A DNA stretch of 19,376 bases from DAITMV01 sp046318595. GTDB lineage: Bacteria > Pseudomonadota > Gammaproteobacteria > Burkholderiales > Burkholderiaceae_B. The DNA lies in contig JBKCTV010000065.1 of NCBI GenBank assembly GCA_046318595.1, positions 1 to 19,376 on the forward strand, in the 5' to 3' direction. The first letter of the stretch is position 1. The number at the start of each line of letters is the position of its first letter. A program made the position numbers and the translations under genes. The notes under the pieces are model-generated. The model was not told the origin of the DNA. It did no database searches and was given only the letters and a program-made list of their open reading frames with translations. Of this stretch, positions 15,427 through 19,376 are shown piece after piece.

Positions 15427-15489
15427 ACACAGAAAACCCAGGGAAAACCACCTTAATTCAGAGTTTTGAAATCGACAGCCCATGCTTAA

Positions 15490-16470
15490 ATGGATCCACC
15501 CTTTGCGTCCATCATGCAGGCTCTCATGCTCGTCGATACACCACCCGTCAAATTCCGCCTCGTCACGCGCAGTGATTTCGATGGCCTGGTTTGCGGGGTT
15601 CTGCTGACGGAACTGAATCTGATCGACGACATTTTGTTCGTTCATCCGAAAGACATGCAGGACAGCAAAGTACTCATCACGGCGAACGACATCACGACCA
15701 ACCTGCCCTACAACCCCGCCGCGCATCGGGTGTTCGACCACCACGTTTCGGAAACCTTGCGCAACGCCACGCGCGCAGCCAATCATGTGATCGACCCGAA
15801 CGCTTTGTCGGCGGCGCGGGTGGTCTACGATTACTATGGTGGTGCCGAGCGCTTTCCACGGGTCAGTGCCGACATGATGGCGGCGGTCGATAAAGCAGAC
15901 TCGGCCCAATTTTCCGTCGAGGACATTTTGCGGCCCACCAACTGGGTATTGTTAAATTACTTGATGGACCCGCGTACTGGGCTGGGGCGTTTCCGCAATT
16001 TCCGAGTCAGCAATTATTCTTTGATGATGGATTTGATTCAGCACTGCGCCACACTGTCGATCGACGAGATACTGCAGCTAACGGACGTTCGCGAGCGCGC
16101 CGAATTGTATTTCGAGCATGTGGCACCCGCCAGCAAACAGCTGCAGCATTGTTCGACGATACATAAAAACCTGCTGACGCTGGACCTGCGAAACCAGGAC
16201 ACGATTTTCGCAACCAACCGCTTTTTGATTTATGCCCTGTATCCGCAAGCGAATATTTCGATTCATTGCCTCAATGGCCGCGATAACCAGAATACCGTTT
16301 TTGCAGTCGGCAAATCGATCGTCAACCGCAGCTCGAAAACCCATATCGGGCAACTGATGTTGTCTTATGGGGGGGGCGGGCACGAAAATGCCGGCACCTG
16401 TCAAATAGCCAACGCTGATGCATCCCGCGTCATGCATGAATTGATCGAAACGATCAACTCGGACGGCTAA
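15490..16470 (+). CDS. DHH/DHHA1-family phosphoesterase (exopolyphosphatase-like)
   Basis: The 326-residue protein has the DHH-family metal-site motifs in order: TRSDFDG (Asp29, Asp31), the conserved Asp in TANDITTNLP (67), VFDHHVSE (Asp83-His84-His85), a further Asp in AAVDKADSAQF, and the C-terminal DHHA1 substrate loop GGGGHENAGTC (about 295-305). Family members hydrolyse phosphodiester or phosphoanhydride bonds (NrnA-like oligonucleotide or polyphosphate substrates); the substrate here is not shown. In-frame ATGs at 15514 and 15526 are possible starts, since none has a strong Shine-Dalgarno. A run of seven G near 16370-16376 codes for the glycine loop. It lies 63 bases after the nucleotidyltransferase-like gene on the same strand. 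Confidence 0.88.
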   Translation: MDPPFASIMQALMLVDTPPVKFRLVTRSDFDGLVCGVLLTELNLIDDILFVHPKDMQDSKVLITANDITTNLPYNPAAHRVFDHHVSETLRNATRAANHVIDPNALSAARVVYDYYGGAERFPRVSADMMAAVDKADSAQFSVEDILRPTNWVLLNYLMDPRTGLGRFRNFRVSNYSLMMDLIQHCATLSIDEILQLTDVRERAELYFEHVAPASKQLQHCSTIHKNLLTLDLRNQDTIFATNRFLIYALYPQANISIHCLNGRDNQNTVFAVGKSIVNRSSKTHIGQLMLSYGGGGHENAGTCQIANADASRVMHELIETINSDG

Positions 16471-16756
16471 AACAGCGGCTTTGGCAAAAAACGACTCCCC
16501 TTTACGGGCTATGGCAAACTTGGCGGACAAGGGTTTCCAGAACCCGGCCGTTATCTGCAAGTCATTGTTTTTATAGTATTTTCTATTGCAAACCAAAAAT
16601 CACGAATGCATATTTTGAGCGGGTTTGCCCTAGCTGATATCTTTTTACGTCAGAAACCACCCAAGCAGCGTAGCCGCGCGTCATACTACTGCTGTTTTAC
16701 AAAAGTGCTGAAGTTATCAAGAATGCAGCTATCGAAACGAGCCAAAGCGGTGTGCC
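16471..16756. other. AT-rich intergenic region
   Basis: This stretch separates the DHH gene and the 144-residue gene. No terminator, RNA gene or convincing promoter was recognised. A+T content is higher than in the flanking genes. Confidence 0.3.
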
Positions 16757-17191
16757 ATGAAAACCCTCAGCATCTGCATCGTGGAAAAAAAATTTCCGCT
16801 GGTGTTCGAAACCAGTGAGCTGCTGGCCCATACCGCGCGCAGCCGGCCCACCTTCGGAAAGCTGAAATTTTCCCACCATGCGACATTGGCCCAAGCACGG
16901 GCTCAGGCCGAAGATGGCATGGACCTGTGCGTATTGCATTTGCCGGCCGACTTCGACGGCGCCGTCCGGCTGTACCAAGAAGCCATTCATGAGCTGCCAC
17001 GGGTATCGATCCTGATTTTTTGCGATGATCTCCATACCGCATTGCGTCTAAAGAAGCTCTGCCGCGCCTGCGACCAGGCCGGTTGGACCTGGTCGAGCTT
17101 CGAGCGGTTTCATCAAACGATTCAGCACGCCATCGATAACGCGCTGAGCATGCGCGACTCACAAAGCGCCCGCCTCACCCAGGCAGCTTAG
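16757..17191 (+). CDS. Hypothetical protein
   Basis: The 144-residue protein has alternating hydrophobic strands and helices: SICIVEKKF, then MDLCVLHLPADFDGAV, then RVSILIFCDDLHTALRLKK. This is loosely like a degenerate response-regulator receiver fold, but no phosphoacceptor Asp pattern or conserved Lys could be placed. I do not recognise a family. Its 3' end overlaps the convergent GST gene by 17 bases. The start ATG at 16757 has a weak Shine-Dalgarno (AAAGCGG), and coding composition matches the surrounding genes. Real gene likely, function unknown. Confidence 0.6.
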   Translation: MKTLSICIVEKKFPLVFETSELLAHTARSRPTFGKLKFSHHATLAQARAQAEDGMDLCVLHLPADFDGAVRLYQEAIHELPRVSILIFCDDLHTALRLKKLCRACDQAGWTWSSFERFHQTIQHAIDNALSMRDSQSARLTQAA

Positions 17192-17789
17192 TCGCCAGGA
17201 AGCTGGCGCGTTGCTCGAGCCGGTCGACGTAGGCCGCCAAAGCCGCGAACTCGGCGCGCCAGGGCACACTGGGAAAACGAAACGCGGTATAGGCCAAACC
17301 GGAGACGACCGCGATGTCACCGATCGCCAGCCGGGCGCCCAGATAGCCGGACGCGCTTTTCAACAGCAAGCGGTCCAGGTAGGCACAACTCACCATCAAC
17401 TTACCGATCTGGCGATCAATCCAGGCCTGGCTTTTGTGGTCGGCCGGATGAAAACGCGCTTCCAGCAGCATGGCGACCGCCGCATCCGCAATACCATCGC
17501 CGATGGCCTCCAGTACCCGGGCGTCGCATCGCGCCGACCAGTCGGTTGGTAGCAACGGCGGGGCGGGCTGCAAACTTTCCAGTACCTCGACGATGACCGA
17601 GGAGTCGAACACCGCCCTGCCGTCGTCAAGCACCAGACTCGGCACCTTGCCCAGAGGGTTGAGCGATTGAATGTCGCTGGCGGCCGACCAGACATCTTCG
17701 GTGACGAACTCATACGGCAGCGCTTTTTCGGCCAGCATGATGCGGATCTTGCGTACAAAAGGGCTGGTCAATGATCCAATCAGTTTCAT
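17175..17789 (-). CDS. Glutathione S-transferase (YibF-like)
   Basis: The 204-residue protein starts MKLIGSLTSPFVRKIRIML, close to the N-terminus of E. coli YibF as I recall it. It has a thioredoxin-fold N-domain with NPLGKVPSLVLDDG (cis-Pro) and VFDSSVIVEVLE (glutathione gamma-glutamyl contact), followed by an all-helical C-domain (YLGARLAIGDIAVVSGL). It probably binds or conjugates glutathione in the cytoplasm; the substrate is unknown. I chose ATG 17789 because AAGGA lies about 9 bases upstream; the longer frame to 17840 adds 17 residues not typical of GSTs. It converges with the hypothetical gene and lies beside the cassette region. Confidence 0.92.
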   Translation of the reverse strand: MKLIGSLTSPFVRKIRIMLAEKALPYEFVTEDVWSAASDIQSLNPLGKVPSLVLDDGRAVFDSSVIVEVLESLQPAPPLLPTDWSARCDARVLEAIGDGIADAAVAMLLEARFHPADHKSQAWIDRQIGKLMVSCAYLDRLLLKSASGYLGARLAIGDIAVVSGLAYTAFRFPSVPWRAEFAALAAYVDRLEQRASFLATKLPG

Positions 17790-17854
17790 ATGCGGGGTTT
17801 CCTTGACGATCGAGACCGCCACCTTAGCGGAGAACGCCATTTGAATCTACTCGT

Positions 17855-17882
17855 CTGCCACCGCAAGCTCTGAGGCTATAAT
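17855..17882 (+). promoter_or_regulatory. Candidate sigma70 promoter upstream of the cassette region
   Basis: CTGCCA (4 of 6 matches to the -35 consensus), a 16-base spacer and a perfect TATAAT point toward the lipoprotein cassette. No long gene intervenes, so it could serve as the cassette promoter. Confidence 0.5.
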
Positions 17883-18090
17883 GTCGGTAGCGTAAGCACT
17901 CGCGCAGCTTATCGAGCAGGCGGCTAGACTGCAAAACAGGACTGGAGGGTTTCATGGAAAATTTATAACTGTTTATTTGTACAGCATATGATTACCGAAG
18001 CCAGTCTGCAAGCGGCTTGCGGAAGATGGAGCATGCAAATTTATCCGACGGCTCTGGTTTTATCCTGCAGGTTTTGCGGGATACATTACG
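17883..18090 (+). other. Leader region before the first integron cassette; possible attI
   Basis: This region holds a strong Shine-Dalgarno (GGAGGG, 17944-17949) four bases before ATG GAA AAT TTA TAA (17954-17968), a four-residue ORF. It ends at the boundary G18090/T18091 of GTTAGGC. It lacks the long inverted repeat expected of an attC, so the boundary on this side is either an attI-like site or a degenerate one. The tiny ORF recalls the short ORF in attI1 that aids translation of cassette genes; that parallel is inference. Confidence 0.4.
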
Positions 18091-18895
18091 TTAGGCGTCA
18101 CAGTCGCTACGATAGCGACACACAAAGGGAGTCGAAAAATGCGAATCATTCTGGCGTTACTGCTTTCGTCGGTCCTTGTTGCGTGCGCTGGCAAGGTTGA
18201 CTACATCCGCCCCTCCGCCAATGCCGCAGCGGGCGCCAACGCAAAAACCATTGAGCGTGCACGCGAGGCTGTCTGGAATGCCGCCGTACCAGAGCTCGGC
18301 AAGCAGTTCTTCGTAATCAACAACCTCGATAAGTCCTCAGGGCTCATCAACATCAGCTACTCGGGCGATCCAGAGCGCTACATCGACTGCGGCCGCATCA
18401 CTTCGTACGTGAAGAACGCGCGCGGAGAACGCACATACGACTTCCCAGCATCCAAGGCTCAGCAGTCATACGAAATCATGAACCCAGGCGTAGGCCTCTT
18501 TGCGCTAGACCGAAGAATGAATCTGGAAGGCCGCGTCAACCTTATCTTCGAGGAAGTGGGGCCTAGCACGACCCGCGTGACCGCGAACACCCGATATGTC
18601 GTTGCTCGCAGCCAAGTTGTCAGCAACACGCAGGGCGCTTCCCGCACCTTCAACGACACCATATCGTTCAACTCCGGAGCCGGTGCATCCTTTCCGTCGG
18701 ACTCAGACGGCCGTTCAGCCGAATGTGTATCGACAGGTGCGCTCGAACGGGAAGTGCTGTCGGCAATTCGGTGACGCCTAACCCTTCGCTCGAGCGGACC
18801 CCCACCGGCAAGCCGCTTGGGCCGCGAAGCGGCCATTACTATCATTCACTCCGCGGCCCAAGCGCCTTCCCGCCGGGGTCCGCTCAGCTCAAACG
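18091..18895 (+). mobile_element. Complete integron gene cassette (one gene plus attC)
   Basis: The 805-base cassette begins at T18091 within GTTAGGC and ends at G18895 within GTTAGCC. Its own R'' box (GCCTAAC, 18776-18782) is the exact complement of its 5' GTTAGGC, as expected if both arose from one circular cassette. It carries a single gene starting 48 bases from its 5' end and an attC that starts 2 bases after the stop codon, the compact layout typical of cassettes. Confidence 0.8.
18139..18774 (+). CDS. Cassette-encoded lipoprotein of unknown function
   Basis: The 211-residue protein has a lipoprotein signal (MRIILALLLSSVLVAC) with lipobox LVAC and lipidated Cys16, so it is probably membrane-anchored. 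The mature part has a helical segment (TIERAREAVWNAAVPELGKQFF) followed by beta-rich sequence including VINNLDKSSGLINISYSGDP, RYIDCG, and VNLIFEEVGPSTTRVTANTRYVV. The pattern of a KSSGLI-like strand followed by a YIDCG turn recalls small envelope lipoproteins, but no named family is assigned. AGGGAG lies 7 bases before the ATG. It is the sole gene of the integron cassette and has lower third-position GC than the core genes, consistent with transfer. Confidence 0.8.
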   Translation: MRIILALLLSSVLVACAGKVDYIRPSANAAAGANAKTIERAREAVWNAAVPELGKQFFVINNLDKSSGLINISYSGDPERYIDCGRITSYVKNARGERTYDFPASKAQQSYEIMNPGVGLFALDRRMNLEGRVNLIFEEVGPSTTRVTANTRYVVARSQVVSNTQGASRTFNDTISFNSGAGASFPSDSDGRSAECVSTGALEREVLSAIR

Positions 18896-18901
18896 TTAGC
18901 C
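18776..18901 (+). mobile_element. attC recombination site of an integron cassette
   Basis: The outer boxes are R'' GCCTAAC (18776-18782) and R' GTTAGCC (18895-18901), with the crossover expected after G18895. Inside, GAGCGGACCCC (18792-18802) pairs with GGGGTCCGCTC (18875-18885), and CGCTTGGGCCGCG (18814-18826) pairs with CGCGGCCCAAGCG (18852-18864). At 126 bases it falls in the known attC size range. The folded single strand would be the integrase substrate. Confidence 0.85.
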
Positions 18902-19011
18902 GAAATACAAAACCACAACGCACAGTCTTAACTTATTCGTTAGATATCGAGTCCGCACTCGCTCATCTTTTGCACGAAATATCTGACCTTCAACAACAAG
19001 GAGAAGTAAAA

Positions 19012-19290
19012 ATGCCTGTGGTATCGCACGGTCTTGGATTTGGCAATGGCTCCCTCATCGAAAACACCGACAATGGGACGGTTCAATACCGAGCGACCGG
19101 AACGCTGTTGCCTGCTTTTAACGTTCAACTTGCTGACGTAACAGGCGTTTCCAGCCAGAAGAAGGGCTTTCTAAAAGTTCTAATGAGAGTTCACGGGCAA
19201 GGCACTATCCTTGCTGAAACCGAAGTTAACCACGGATGTCAATCAGCATGCAAAACTTTCCAGTTTTGGGGTGGAAACAGCGTCCAATAG
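19012..19290 (+). CDS. Small cassette-encoded hypothetical protein
   Basis: The 92-residue protein starts at ATG 19012, with AAGGAG about 9 bases upstream. It is beta-rich: SLIENTDNGTVQYRATGTLL, then FNVQLADVTGVSSQKKG, then VLMRVHGQGTILAETEVNHG. This strand pattern is loosely like small bacterial PH-like domains, but I cannot name a family. The reading frame stays open and protein-like upstream of the ATG (DIESALAHLLHEISDLQQQG) without a usable start codon, so the true N-terminus may be longer or the gene may be a fusion or truncation. Its stop codon lies inside a perfect hairpin. Confidence 0.6.
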   Translation: MPVVSHGLGFGNGSLIENTDNGTVQYRATGTLLPAFNVQLADVTGVSSQKKGFLKVLMRVHGQGTILAETEVNHGCQSACKTFQFWGGNSVQ

Positions 19291-19300
19291 TTTCCACCCC
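19268..19300 (+). other. Perfect hairpin overlapping the stop codon of the 92-residue gene
   Basis: GGGGTGGAAAC (19268-19278) pairs exactly with GTTTCCACCCC (19290-19300), with an 11-base loop; one more T-A pair extends it. The stop TAG (19288-19290) lies at the loop edge. No U tract follows, so it is not a canonical terminator. Confidence 0.6.
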
Positions 19301-19349
19301 AGTGTGTAACTATCCGGTATTTTTGCCGGGGGTTGTCTGGAGTGTTTTA

Positions 19350-19376
19350 CATGGACATTATTTACGAAATACGTCG
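19350..19376 (+). CDS. Start of a further gene (partial, runs off right edge)
   Basis: ATG at 19350 follows a Shine-Dalgarno-like TGGAGTG about 8 bases upstream and reads MDIIYEIRR to the window end. Only nine codons are visible, so no function can be given. It would be a second gene after the 92-residue protein, either in the same cassette or beyond it. Confidence 0.3.

Larger units (their letters stand above)
18896..19376 (+). mobile_element. Start of a second integron cassette (partial)
   Basis: This begins TTAGCC right after the attC crossover point. Its own attC should contain R'' GGCTAAC, which is not found before the window ends, so the right boundary is not seen. It contains one full gene and the start of another. 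Confidence 0.6.

Noticed and set aside
17988..18200. 70-codon plus-strand frame crossing the cassette boundary
   Set aside because: It overlaps the lipoprotein gene out of frame, has no Shine-Dalgarno, and crosses a recombination junction.
18817..19011. Upstream extension of the second cassette gene to ATG 18817
   Set aside because: The first part would be translated from the attC stem; the ATG at 19012 has a clear AAGGAG. Only the last 20 or so codons before it look protein-like, and this is reported as a finding instead.
19303..19335. Short inverted sequence CCGG-tatttttg-CCGG considered as the attC of the second cassette
   Set aside because: It is far too short, and the expected R'' box GGCTAAC is absent.

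Overview
The window looks like a GC-rich betaproteobacterial chromosome segment, probably Burkholderiales or a close relative. This rests on the housekeeping genes, an H-NS-type protein with the short betaproteobacterial DNA-binding motif (TWSGRGKRPKWV), and a leucine-rich-repeat protein of type III effector style. The genus cannot be fixed from sequence alone.

Layout. Positions 1-896 (minus) hold the 5' part of a leucine-rich-repeat protein that runs off the left edge; what remains ends just where the E3 ligase (NEL) domain of IpaH/SspH-like effectors would begin. Positions 1089-3068 (minus) hold a small lipoprotein gene followed by dacB (PBP4-type peptidase). Positions 3260-6109 (plus) hold valS. 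Converging on valS is a minus-strand group alaS - tusA - PIN-domain gene (9631 down to 6106): alaS and tusA overlap by ATGA, and the PIN gene starts 5 bases after tusA. An AT-rich stretch (about 9632-10850) surrounds an hns-like gene with a clear terminator. It is followed by a short-chain dehydrogenase (plus) and a 624-residue minus-strand protein made of about 42 copies of an 8-residue ALTTTQIx repeat plus an EF-hand-like calcium-binding region. Next come a broken ABC-transporter remnant, a PF14907-type nucleotidyltransferase-like gene, a DHH phosphoesterase, an unknown 144-residue protein and a YibF-like glutathione S-transferase.

Right end. From about 18090 the sequence has the structure of mobile integron gene cassettes. 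There is one complete cassette (18091-18895, lipoprotein gene plus a 126-base attC site) and the start of a second (from 18896, a 92-residue protein and the first codons of another gene). The cassette's 5' TTAGGC and its own attC R'' box GCCTAAC are complementary, as the cassette circularisation model predicts, and the next cassette begins TTAGCC. No integrase gene lies in the window; the place next to the first cassette is taken by the GST gene. A sigma70-like promoter and a tiny ORF (MENL) behind a strong Shine-Dalgarno sit just upstream of the first cassette and could drive it.

Most of the window is core metabolism (tRNA charging, tRNA thiolation, cell wall). The accessory interest lies in the effector fragment at the left edge, the octapeptide-repeat protein with the dead transporter beside it, and the integron cassettes at the right edge.
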